The notes beneath the pieces are model-generated. The model searched no databases and was not told the origin of the DNA. It saw nothing but the letters and a program-made list of their open reading frames with translations. A DNA stretch of 13,604 bases from Chloroflexota bacterium (GTDB lineage: Bacteria; Chloroflexota; UBA6077): NCBI GenBank assembly GCA_021788565.1, contig JAJYKO010000049.1:1-13604 (forward strand), in the 5' to 3' direction. This document shows, in pieces, positions 6,827-11,969 of this stretch (its first letter is position 1; the number at the start of each line of letters is the position of its first letter). A program made the translations under genes and the position numbers.

Positions 6827-7182
6827 TGGCTGCATTCGATCCTCACGAATTCCTCGCGAAGGCCTCCTCGCTCGCCTGTGGCACGGACGAGTGTTCCCTG
6901 CGGACGGCGGTCAATCGCTCGTATTACGCCGTGTTCTTGATCGCCAGGGAAAGGCTTGGGGTCACACAAACCGAGCGCGCTCACGAGGCGGTAAGGGACA
7001 GGCTCAGGCGCAGGAACAATGGGGAGAGGCTCGCCAGGCAGATGGAGCAGCTGTACAAGCTCAGGACCACCGCGGACTATGACCTCGACCCCCAGGATCC
7101 CGCGTACCAGAACTGGAGGGCCAACTGGCAAAGGGCGCTCGGGTGGGCCAACAAGCTGCTCCCCATCGTCGAGAGACTTTGA
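6826..7182 (+). CDS. HEPN-domain protein (UPF0332-like)
   Basis: This 118-aa all-helical protein carries the signature of the HEPN/UPF0332 group: RTAVNRSYYAVFLIARERLG at 26-45 and a later LRTTADYDL at 79-87. HEPN proteins are commonly RNases or nucleotide-binding helpers in toxin-antitoxin and defence systems. The classic catalytic R-x4-6-H motif is not evident. The conserved Arg (R80) is followed by T-T-A-D-Y, as in the UPF0332 branch, and the only histidine nearby is H53. RNase activity should therefore not be assumed. It is the last gene of the XRE-headed operon; its start overlaps the previous stop by one base. The family call is good; toxin versus accessory role is open. Confidence 0.82.
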   Translation: MAAFDPHEFLAKASSLACGTDECSLRTAVNRSYYAVFLIARERLGVTQTERAHEAVRDRLRRRNNGERLARQMEQLYKLRTTADYDLDPQDPAYQNWRANWQRALGWANKLLPIVERL

Positions 7183-7199
7183 GCCCCACGACCACACAC

Positions 7200-7236
7200 T
7201 AGAACTCTTGTTCTATAGCCGATACGCTGGTATGAT
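7200..7236 (+). promoter_or_regulatory. sigma70-type promoter overlapped by a LexA-like SOS box
   Basis: TTGTTC at 7208-7213 and TATGAT at 7231-7236 are separated by 17 bp, a good housekeeping promoter. The -35 box lies within TAGAACTCTTGTTCTA (7200-7215), a 16-bp dyad with a GAAC-N4-GTTC core. That core is the known consensus of Gram-positive LexA (DinR) sites. A repressor there would block the promoter for the gene starting at 7272. Regulation by LexA is inferred from sequence identity to the consensus. Confidence 0.7.
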
Positions 7237-7271
7237 GCGCCCCAAGCCTGAACGTAGTAGGAGGTGTCGGC

Positions 7272-7634
7272 TTGGAGCATCAGGAGCTACCAGCACGGTT
7301 CATCAGGCAGGTGGGCGAATTTGTCGAGGACGTGATCGACGAAGCGGTTGACCAGCGAGTGGATCCCAGGATAGAGGCGAGGCTGGAGGACCACGAAGAG
7401 CGGATGCACGTTCCTCCCCGCCGCCGAGATCCCCTGAGGGCTGTTCCCTTCGCTGCAGAGCGCCTGGATGACGCAAAGCTTTCCAGGATTATCGAGATCC
7501 TGCGCATCGAGCCCGAGGCAACCCTGGAGACAGTGTCCAGGAGCATGGGGATCCCAATGGAGCTCCTGGAGAGAGAGCTAGCGGACTGGAAGCCGAGATG
7601 GCGCACTTTTCTTCTCCGAAGGTCGGTAGGATGA
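7272..7634 (+). CDS. hypothetical 120-aa protein behind the LexA-like box
   Basis: The TTG start is well supported by AGGAGG 7 bases upstream (7259-7264). The protein is mostly helical and charged. An acidic first part (EFVEDVIDEAVDQRVDPRIEARLEDHEERM) precedes a basic stretch (PPRRRDPLR). A C-terminal segment (RIIEILRIEPEATLETVSRSMGIPMELLERELADWK, about 75-110) has the look of a winged-helix or HTH module: helix, ATLETVSRSMGI turn, recognition-like helix. That suggests a small DNA-binding regulator, but it is only a pattern impression. Its stop overlaps the next gene's ATG (ATGA). It is the first gene after the promoter at 7208-7236 and so is the prime candidate for damage-inducible expression. 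Confidence 0.66.
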   Translation: MEHQELPARFIRQVGEFVEDVIDEAVDQRVDPRIEARLEDHEERMHVPPRRRDPLRAVPFAAERLDDAKLSRIIEILRIEPEATLETVSRSMGIPMELLERELADWKPRWRTFLLRRSVG

Positions 7635-7828
7635 GCGCAAATGAGGCAGACCTCCAGGCGACTCGATCAGCGCGCAGAGAAAGACTTCGCACGGACATGG
7701 AGGAGCGTCGGCGCTTTCTTCGGGAAGCCGTCAATAGCTTCGCCTTCGAGGGCATAGCCATCTCGTGGGAGGACGCCGAACGGGCGCTGCACGAGGTGCT
7801 CGAGACCCCCGCGGCCGAAATCTTCTGA
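7631..7828 (+). CDS. 65-aa helical protein with an S-x-x-x-E-G motif
   Basis: The start chosen is the ATG that overlaps the previous stop (ATGA); an in-frame ATG 33 bp upstream lies inside the previous gene. The protein is helical: a basic first half (RSARRERLRTDMEERRRFLREAV), then NSFAFEGIAISWEDAERALHEVLETP. The S-F-A-F-E-G string matches the (S/T)-x-x-x-E-(G/N) inhibitory motif of class I Fic antitoxins such as VbhA, within a short helical protein of the right size. No Fic toxin gene is present in the window, so the match may be fortuitous or the partner may be elsewhere. Co-transcribed with the 120-aa gene and presumably under the same LexA-like control. Confidence 0.62.
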   Translation: MSANEADLQATRSARRERLRTDMEERRRFLREAVNSFAFEGIAISWEDAERALHEVLETPAAEIF

Positions 7829-7905
7829 GCATCCTTGGTGGTCATGAAGCTCCGATTGGAGGATCTGGACCTCCTCGGCTAAGCGGAGGCGGCGCCCGTC
7901 GCCAC

Positions 7906-7972
7906 GGAACTAGGCGATAGGTGAGACAGCGAGCTGTGGGTGCTGCTGCACAGGAACTAGGCCGTGGGTGAG
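7906..7972 (+). repeat. imperfect 20-bp direct repeat flanking repeat copy A
   Basis: GGAACTAGGCGATAGGTGAG at 7906-7925 and GGAACTAGGCCGTGGGTGAG at 7953-7972 match at 16 of 20 bases. The second copy begins inside the 3' end of repeat A. The stretch 7829-7989 shows no gene beyond a 12-codon ATG frame at 7844 without an SD, and looks like recombination debris. Confidence 0.45.
7927..7960 (+). repeat. repeat copy A: 34-bp gene-end duplicate
   Basis: This 34-bp stretch matches the last 34 bp of the gene at 9128-9340 with a single mismatch (CAGG for CAAG). In that frame it encodes SELWVLLHRN followed by TAG, but a TGA lies two codons before the match, so it is not an intact gene. It ends 29 bp before the start of the DUF6941-like gene. 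Confidence 0.8.
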
Positions 7973-7989
7973 GAAAGGAAGAGAAGAAA

Positions 7990-8463
7990 ATGGCGATGAA
8001 CCCGCCGGATGAGGAGGGACCATTCGTCACAGCGGCGCTGCTGTGCGAAAAGGTCCTAATCGAACAGGACGGAGTAAAGTCCGCGATCAGGATTGTGGAC
8101 AGGGTGATTCATCAGCCAGTCGGGGTCAATCCACCTGACGCGATGCAGCCATTCACCCACATGTTGACCCTCTTGGTCAGCCTGAAGGCCGGATGGATCA
8201 GGGGTTCGAGAGCCATCGAGATCCGCATGGTGAAGCCCACTGGCGAGAGCAGTCAGGTTGGGAATCCCACCGTCTTCTTCGAGGGCGAAGACGACCGCGG
8301 GGTGGACCTCGTCATCCAACTGCTGATGAACGTGGAAAGGCCCGGCCTTTACTGGTTTCACGTGAACTTCGAGGGCCGGACCCTTTCGAGAATACCGCTT
8401 CGTGTGATCTACGTGCCCCAGACTATACAGCTACCGCCGCCACCTGGAGGTAGTAATCCCTAG
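7990..8463 (+). CDS. DUF6941-like protein
   Basis: This 157-aa protein resembles the DUF6941 group. An early LLCEKVLIEQDGVKSAIRIVDRV (about 17-39) matches that family's opening pattern of 'LC..V..e..G..s.i.i.d'. Strand-rich segments follow (MLTLLVSLKAGWIRGSRAIEIRMVKPTGE; VDLVIQLLMNVERPGLYWFHVNFEGRTLSRIPLRVIYV). The whole reads as a beta-sandwich, soluble, without signal peptide. The function of the family is not established. ATG start with an AGGAAAGGA purine run about 10-18 bases upstream. The gene follows repeat copy A by 29 bp. Its last 41 bp overlap the 3' end of the minus-strand gene at 8423-8782. Confidence 0.68.
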   Translation: MAMNPPDEEGPFVTAALLCEKVLIEQDGVKSAIRIVDRVIHQPVGVNPPDAMQPFTHMLTLLVSLKAGWIRGSRAIEIRMVKPTGESSQVGNPTVFFEGEDDRGVDLVIQLLMNVERPGLYWFHVNFEGRTLSRIPLRVIYVPQTIQLPPPPGGSNP

Positions 8464-8782
8464 TGCGCCTCTCATCGTGGCACGTGTGAAGCGTGGAGCT
8501 TCCGGTCGCTGTTGTGATATTGGTGGCTTGGGCCGCAGGGACGATGTATGTGCCGTTCATTCTGGTGAGCCGCGCCAGCTCCCGGTGCAGATCCCACTCG
8601 TCGATCTGCTTATCACTTGCCCGCATGAGGGCAACGTCTATCGAGTCGATCAAGACGATCGCTCGCTGGTCGCCGGAGTCGTAAGCGTCCTGGATTCTGG
8701 CGGCAACCCAATTCTCTAAATCGCGGAACGACACCATTCCCGAGAGATAGCGCTCTACCTGATTTAGGATTTCGTGAACCAT
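8423..8782 (-). CDS. hypothetical 119-aa helical protein
   Basis: The pattern VERYLSGMVSFRDLENWVAARIQ (9-31), then IVLIDSIDVALMRASDKQIDEWDLHRELARL (42-72) recalls a widespread set of small uncharacterised proteins with 'L.G.iSl.dle.Wl ... id..l.e...g..de.elr..L'. No function is known to me. The ATG has GGAGG about 7 bases upstream on the minus strand. The start codon shares two bases with the start of the plus-strand gene at 8781 (CATG), and the C-terminus overlaps the DUF6941-like gene's end by 41 bp. The protein-like pattern and ribosome site favour a real gene; the last ~30 residues, in the overlap area, are less convincing. Confidence 0.6.
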   Translation of the reverse strand: MVHEILNQVERYLSGMVSFRDLENWVAARIQDAYDSGDQRAIVLIDSIDVALMRASDKQIDEWDLHRELARLTRMNGTYIVPAAQATNITTATGSSTLHTCHDERRTRDYYLQVAAVAV

Positions 8783-9110
8783 GCCTGAGTCCTCCTATGA
8801 TCCTCGGGTTCAAGAAGTCTCTGAAGAGATAATACGGCAACTGTTCAACGAAAGTGAAGTGCCAGCGATGATAGCCGACGGCCGGCTTGCCCCGCAACTG
8901 CTAGACGACAGAATCCTATCCGCGGAGGCCTGCCAAGGCATGAATTTCCCCGAGGGAACGCATAGCCAATATGTCAGGTACTGGAATGAGCATCGTCGGT
9001 GGATAGTGGAGGTGCACCGCTATCTCCGGCCGGACGGGAGTCTTGCGGCGAGCGGTCGCCCTGATCCGAAAAAGCTTAGGCTTGGCGGCGTTCTCTACAT
9101 CAAAGTGTGA
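8781..9110 (+). CDS. hypothetical 109-aa protein
   Basis: Its C-terminal part (YVRYWNEHRRWIVEVHRYLRPDGSLAASGRPDPKKLRLGGVLYIKV) contains a Y-x-R-P-D-G ... S-G-x-P-D-P-K-x-L string that I associate with a recurrent family of uncharacterised proteins. The N-terminal part is helical and acidic. The ATG at 8781 is back-to-back with the minus-strand gene's start, and its ribosome site (AGGA about 13 bases upstream) is weak, so a later start cannot be excluded. The next gene begins 17 bp after its stop with a strong SD, suggesting a two-gene unit with 9128-9340. Confidence 0.65.
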   Translation: MPESSYDPRVQEVSEEIIRQLFNESEVPAMIADGRLAPQLLDDRILSAEACQGMNFPEGTHSQYVRYWNEHRRWIVEVHRYLRPDGSLAASGRPDPKKLRLGGVLYIKV

Positions 9111-9127
9111 CGCCCGGAGGAGGATAG

Positions 9128-9340
9128 ATGTACCCAGACGAACTGGATCGAATGCTGGGACCTGACCACCACGTGCCGTGGGCCCGGCTTTGTGAGATCT
9201 GCGAGGCCTTCAACCGTGAGGCTCGCGACATCGCCCAAGAGGCCATTCTGAAGCATGAGTCGCGGTACCACGAGCAGCGAGCCCGTTTCCCCGAGCCGAT
9301 CATCGGCAGCGAGCTGTGGGTGCTGCTGCACAAGAACTAG
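9128..9340 (+). CDS. hypothetical 70-aa protein, parent of the repeated gene end
   Basis: GGAGGAGG about 5-10 bases before the ATG gives a clear start. The protein (MYPDELDRMLGPDHHVPWARL ... PIIGSELWVLLHKN) has two cysteines in an L-C-E-I-C-E string near 22-25 and is mainly helical. No family recognised. Its last 69 bp are repeated at 10061-10129 and its last 34 bp at 7927-7960, so this is the only intact copy of a sequence seen three times. It follows the 109-aa gene by 17 bp and is followed 39 bp later by the 3-TM protein gene. Confidence 0.7.
   Translation: MYPDELDRMLGPDHHVPWARLCEICEAFNREARDIAQEAILKHESRYHEQRARFPEPIIGSELWVLLHKN
9272..9340 (+). repeat. repeat copy B: 3' end of the 70-aa gene
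   Basis: Positions 9286-9340 are identical, base for base over 55 bp, to 10075-10129. The preceding 14 bp (9272-9285) match at 11 positions. This copy is inside an intact gene and ends 39 bp before the next start codon. Confidence 0.85.
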
Positions 9341-9379
9341 CGGAGGCCAGAGAACACCCTCTACCAGGGATGATTAACC

Positions 9380-9856
9380 ATGTGGCCATTGATTCGGTCC
9401 GGCCCATCGCGCGAGGCCAAGCGGCAACTTCGGTTGAAGCTCGAGGATGAGGCCAGACAGGAGTACATCAGCTACTACCGTTACCTGCTGGATCTCCAGT
9501 GCGAGGCAACGCGTAGCTTCGATAAGGCAATGTTGACTCTCTCTGGCGGCGCGCTTGGGCTCTCGCTGGTCTTTATCAGGGACATCGCTCAGCATCCGGT
9601 ACACACGAATTGGGTGATCGCTTCATGGGTATTGTTCGGGCTCTCGCTCCTCTTCACCCTGATCTCGTTCCGGACCGCCAAGATCATGTTGCAGAAACGG
9701 CGGATAGCTGCTGGGCAAGAATATCGTGGCAAGCCTGTCGACACAAGCTGGAGCAAGTGGGACCTTGTGACAACGTGGCTCAACAGGATGACAATGGTGT
9801 CCTTCTTCCTCGGAACAATCACACTTGCCGTGTTTATCAGACTGAATATGACCTAA
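9380..9856 (+). CDS. three-TM membrane protein
   Basis: This 158-aa protein has a charged helical N-terminus (about 10-46, REAKRQLRLKLEDEARQEYI). Hydrophobic segments follow at about 50-66 (AMLTLSGGALGLSLVFI), 79-97 (VIASWVLFGLSLLFTLISF) and 136-154 (RMTMVSFFLGTITLAVFIR). The cytoplasmic coiled-coil-like N-terminus with 'FDKAMLTLSGGALGLSL' at its junction recurs in small membrane proteins of mobile elements, some compared to SLATT-type effectors. I do not claim that family. The start ATG lies 20 bases after GGAG-type purines with no ideal SD. A 53-aa gene follows 10 bp after its stop, so the two form a pair. It sits between repeat copies B and C. Confidence 0.72.
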   Translation: MWPLIRSGPSREAKRQLRLKLEDEARQEYISYYRYLLDLQCEATRSFDKAMLTLSGGALGLSLVFIRDIAQHPVHTNWVIASWVLFGLSLLFTLISFRTAKIMLQKRRIAAGQEYRGKPVDTSWSKWDLVTTWLNRMTMVSFFLGTITLAVFIRLNMT

Positions 9857-9866
9857 GGAGGGTGAC

Positions 9867-10028
9867 ATGTCGGACGACAAACAACCGCGCCGAGGTGACG
9901 AGAAGCGACCAGAGCCAAGACCAGAACCGATCCCCCCTGCGCGCAAGGGCGGTTCAGAAGACATTGTACGAAAGGGTATCGACAACATCGAGCCACCAGT
10001 TCCACGCAGGCCTATCCCTGATGACTAG
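9867..10028 (+). CDS. 53-aa Pro/Arg/Glu-rich small protein
   Basis: A small ORF starts at 9867 with one of the best ribosome sites in the window (TAAGGAGGGTGAC before ATG). It encodes 53 residues beginning MSDDKQPRRGDEKRPEPRPE and ending RRPIPDD. Eleven prolines and many Arg, Glu and Asp predict a disordered polypeptide. It follows the 3-TM protein by 10 bp and is likely co-translated with it. The pair may work together at the membrane, but this is inference. A 7-bp palindrome (TGACTAG GCT CTAGTCA) begins at its stop codon. Confidence 0.7.
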   Translation: MSDDKQPRRGDEKRPEPRPEPIPPARKGGSEDIVRKGIDNIEPPVPRRPIPDD

Positions 10029-10038
10029 GCTCTAGTCA
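10022..10038. repeat. 7-bp perfect palindrome with 3-base loop
   Basis: TGACTAG and CTAGTCA flank GCT at the end of the 53-aa gene. It is not followed by a T-run. It lies 23 bp before repeat copy C, so it could mark a junction; otherwise it is a short hairpin of unknown use. Confidence 0.45.
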
Positions 10039-10060
10039 GCTGAGCACGGACCCGGTGACC

Positions 10061-10129
10061 GAGCAGCGGGACCATTTCCCCGAGCCGATCATCGGCAGCG
10101 AGCTGTGGGTGCTGCTGCACAAGAACTAG
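10061..10129 (+). repeat. repeat copy C: 69-bp gene-end duplicate
   Basis: This copy is the 3' end of the 70-aa gene without its 5' part: 55 bp identical to copy B, then 11 of 14 matches. A GTG at 10055 opens a 24-codon frame (MTEQRDHFPEPIIGSELWVL ...) that ends at the same TAG, but no SD precedes it. It ends 31 bp before the start of the YDY-repeat protein gene. Confidence 0.85.
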
Positions 10130-10160
10130 AGCATTGGACGGCAAGAGATGGAGGATACCT

Positions 10161-10523
10161 ATGACCCCAGAGAAAAGGCGAGTAGTTGCGTTCATCGCGG
10201 GTCGATTGATCGCTGGGGGTGACGCCAGCTCAGTCTACGACTTTTCGGCGGGCTCGTTCACCAACGTCTCTGGCGAAGTGAGCGCTTCGAAGATCAACGT
10301 CTACGACTTCGCTCGATCCTGCTTTGTGTCAGGGTCCGGCAGCGTCGCAACCTGGAGTCTGCACGATTCCAGCTCCAGCAGCTTCACCGATCTAAGAATC
10401 GATCGCGCCACTTTCTCTGGATACGACTACGAGTCCGCTTTTCACTTCTCCGGGACCGTCAGCGGAAGATCCATCTCGCTCTACGACTATGAGAGCGCCA
10501 CCCATTACAACTATTCCATCTGA
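10161..10523 (+). CDS. YDY-repeat protein, probable beta-solenoid
   Basis: The start ATG at 10161 has GGAGG 6 bases upstream; an in-frame TTG at 10134 is less likely. The 120-aa protein has a basic N-terminal helix (MTPEKRRVVAFIAGRLIAGG), then five degenerate repeats marked by VYDF (25), VYDF (47), LHDS (67), GYDY (87) and LYDY (107). The spacing is 22, 20, 20 and 20 residues. Each repeat continues with small polar residues, an aromatic, then a strand such as SGTVSGRSISL. A regular ~20-residue period rich in Ser, Gly, Tyr and Phe suggests a short beta-solenoid or stacked-hairpin fold. I recall similar 'YDY' repeat proteins annotated only as hypothetical. Function unknown; no signal peptide is evident. 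Confidence 0.72.
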   Translation: MTPEKRRVVAFIAGRLIAGGDASSVYDFSAGSFTNVSGEVSASKINVYDFARSCFVSGSGSVATWSLHDSSSSSFTDLRIDRATFSGYDYESAFHFSGTVSGRSISLYDYESATHYNYSI

Positions 10524-10586
10524 CAGCAAGGAAGGCTATGACATAAAGATCTTGTAATCTCATCAGAACGGCTTCCCCATTGCCGA

Positions 10587-10592
10587 TATAAT
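10587..10592 (+). promoter_or_regulatory. TATAAT -10 element before the toxin gene
   Basis: A perfect TATAAT lies 20 bp before the toxin start, within an AT-rich gap (10524-10612) between the YDY-repeat gene and the toxin-antitoxin operon. No good -35 box is found at 16-18 bp spacing, so strength or activator dependence is uncertain. Confidence 0.45.
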
Positions 10593-10612
10593 AATTTTGT
10601 GATAGGGTTTCG

Positions 10613-11005
10613 ATGAACTGCTGGACGTTCCTGGACTACGTCGACGACAACGGAGTCAACGTCATCCACAGCTGGCTTCACGGGCTCTCCCCAAAAGCCA
10701 GGGCGAAGATCAACGTACGGATCGGCTGGCTTTCGAAGGGGTCGGTAGCCTTTGGGATGCCGAATACCAGGGACTTGGTCGGGGAGTGCGATGGACTGTT
10801 TGAGGTCCGGGTCAAGTACGACAAGGTCCAGTACCGACCTCTCGGCTACCGTGGCCCTCGCGAGCAGACAGTAACGCTCCTGGCGGGGGCGAAGGAGGTA
10901 AACGACCACCTTCGTCCGCCGGGTGTGTGCAGGACCGCGATTAATCGAACGGTCAGAATCGAATTTGATTCAGAGAGGCACACTTGTGAACACGATTACG
11001 ACTAA
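10613..11005 (+). CDS. higB-like: RelE/HigB-type toxin (Gp49-like)
   Basis: This 130-aa protein shows the layout of phage-derived HigB/RelE toxins, which cleave mRNA on the ribosome. A helical N-terminal half (VIHSWLHGLSPKARAKINVRIGWL) is followed by LVGECDGLFEVRVKYDKVQYRPLGYRGPREQTVTLLAGAKE (55-95), matching the family's '.L.g..glyElR ... yR.l.....vvlL.g..K' strand core with basic residues R66, K71, R75 and R80. The usual closing 'A..r...' helix begins at about 108. ATG start with a weak AGGG SD. It precedes and overlaps the antitoxin by 20 bp, and this toxin-first order is typical of HigBA. The C-terminal 15 residues lie in the overlap. Confidence 0.78.
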   Translation: MNCWTFLDYVDDNGVNVIHSWLHGLSPKARAKINVRIGWLSKGSVAFGMPNTRDLVGECDGLFEVRVKYDKVQYRPLGYRGPREQTVTLLAGAKEVNDHLRPPGVCRTAINRTVRIEFDSERHTCEHDYD

Positions 11006-11600
11006 GCGCGAGCAGGTAGTGAAGAGTCTCGAGGATAAGGAATATAGGGATGCCTTCGTGGCGGAGAACATCTCCACCGGCATCGCCTTACAAATCCGGG
11101 CTATGAGGATGGCCCGGGGATGGTCCCAGGAGGAGCTGGCACGGCGTGCCGGCAAGAAGCAGGAGGTGATCTCCAAGCTGGAGAACCCAGACTACGGGAG
11201 CTACACGCTGAAGACCCTCAAGGATCTGGCGTCCGCCTTCGACGTCGCCTTGACAGTGGAGTTCGCACCCTTCAGCGAACTGGTGGACCGTTTTGTGAAC
11301 GTATCGCGGGAGGACCTGGAGGTCCCGTCCTTTGACCATGACCGGGCTCTCCAGGCGGCACTGCCCAGCTTTCCCTTCTCTCTGGGTGACGCCTTGGGGA
11401 ACTGGGCTAGCACCTGGGGTAGTGCGGTAGGGACCCAGTTCGTGACGAGCCTCGGCACCACGTTCATAACGACTTGGTTGACCTGCCGCTCAGTACCGAT
11501 GGGGGTGAGGCGAGCCGACAACCTGCGCTACTTCCCTACCTTCGAGCAAGGCACCGGAGCCGAGGGTCTTGAGCCCCTCGGTCGCGCCGCAAACGCATGA
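10986..11600 (+). CDS. higA-like: XRE antitoxin (HigA-like) with long C-terminal tail
   Basis: The GTG at 10986 is chosen because GAGAGG sits 8 bases upstream; the frame is open further up but lacks a better site. In the 204-aa product, residues 34-90 form an XRE helix-turn-helix (IALQIRAMRMARGWSQEELARRAG, KKQEVISKLENPDYG, LKTLKDLASAFDVALTVEF). Then comes FAPFSELVDRF ... VPSFD, a string I have seen in related regulators. The last ~90 residues are unusual: hydrophobic, Ser/Thr/Gly/Trp-rich (LGDALGNWASTWGSAVGTQFVTSLGTTFITTWL). They have no counterpart in minimal HigA antitoxins. Such a tail might be a degradation or partner-recognition segment. It overlaps the toxin upstream, and its stop overlaps an alternative ATG of the DUF3467-like gene. 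Confidence 0.82.
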   Translation: MNTITTKREQVVKSLEDKEYRDAFVAENISTGIALQIRAMRMARGWSQEELARRAGKKQEVISKLENPDYGSYTLKTLKDLASAFDVALTVEFAPFSELVDRFVNVSREDLEVPSFDHDRALQAALPSFPFSLGDALGNWASTWGSAVGTQFVTSLGTTFITTWLTCRSVPMGVRRADNLRYFPTFEQGTGAEGLEPLGRAANA

Positions 11601-11614
11601 CGCGGGAGGATCCA

Positions 11615-11962
11615 ATGTCTCAGTCAGATCTGGGAAGAGACAGCCTTGAAAACCTTCGAGAAAGGGCCGCCAACCGAAAGGTCGAGAGGACGACGCCCGA
11701 GGGGATGCCGATCTACTATGCCAACAACATCGACGTCAGGGGGTCTTTCTTCGACTTCGTCCTCACCCTCGGGTTCAGCGATGTGATCACTCTGGAAGCT
11801 CTGCATATACACGAGATTGCTAAGGTCGCGCTGTCGCCTCAGCATGCCAAGGCTTTTGCCCTAGTGCTGAGCGCCCACATAATAGAATACGAAAAGCTGT
11901 TCGGTCCCATCGTTGTCCCAGAGGGCATGCTGCCCCCAAACGTGCCCACGTCGCTGGACTAG
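11615..11962 (+). CDS. DUF3467-like protein, third gene of the toxin-antitoxin operon
   Basis: The 115-aa product matches the DUF3467 pattern: PIYYANNIDVRGSFFDFVLTLGF (about 32-54), then VALSPQHAKAFALVLSAHIIEYEKLFGPIVVPEG (about 75-108). Hallmarks are Y-x-A-N-x-x-x-V-x-G-S-x-x-D-F, S-P-x-H-A-K, and Y-E-x-x-F-G-x-I. The family is uncharacterised. GGGAGGA lies 5 bases before the ATG at 11615, so I prefer it over the ATG at 11597 that overlaps the antitoxin stop but lacks an SD. Its place directly after an antitoxin with a long tail resembles toxin-antitoxin-chaperone operons, in which the third gene is SecB-like. Whether DUF3467 can do that job is untested inference. Confidence 0.78.
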   Translation: MSQSDLGRDSLENLRERAANRKVERTTPEGMPIYYANNIDVRGSFFDFVLTLGFSDVITLEALHIHEIAKVALSPQHAKAFALVLSAHIIEYEKLFGPIVVPEGMLPPNVPTSLD

Positions 11963-11969
11963 GCCTCGA

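Noticed and set aside
7844..7882. 12-codon ATG frame between the 65-aa gene and repeat A
   Set aside because: No ribosome site and too short to judge.
9610..10035. 141-aa plus-strand frame overlapping the 3-TM gene and 53-aa gene
   Set aside because: It crosses two genes with good evidence in another frame; no ribosome site or protein-like pattern.
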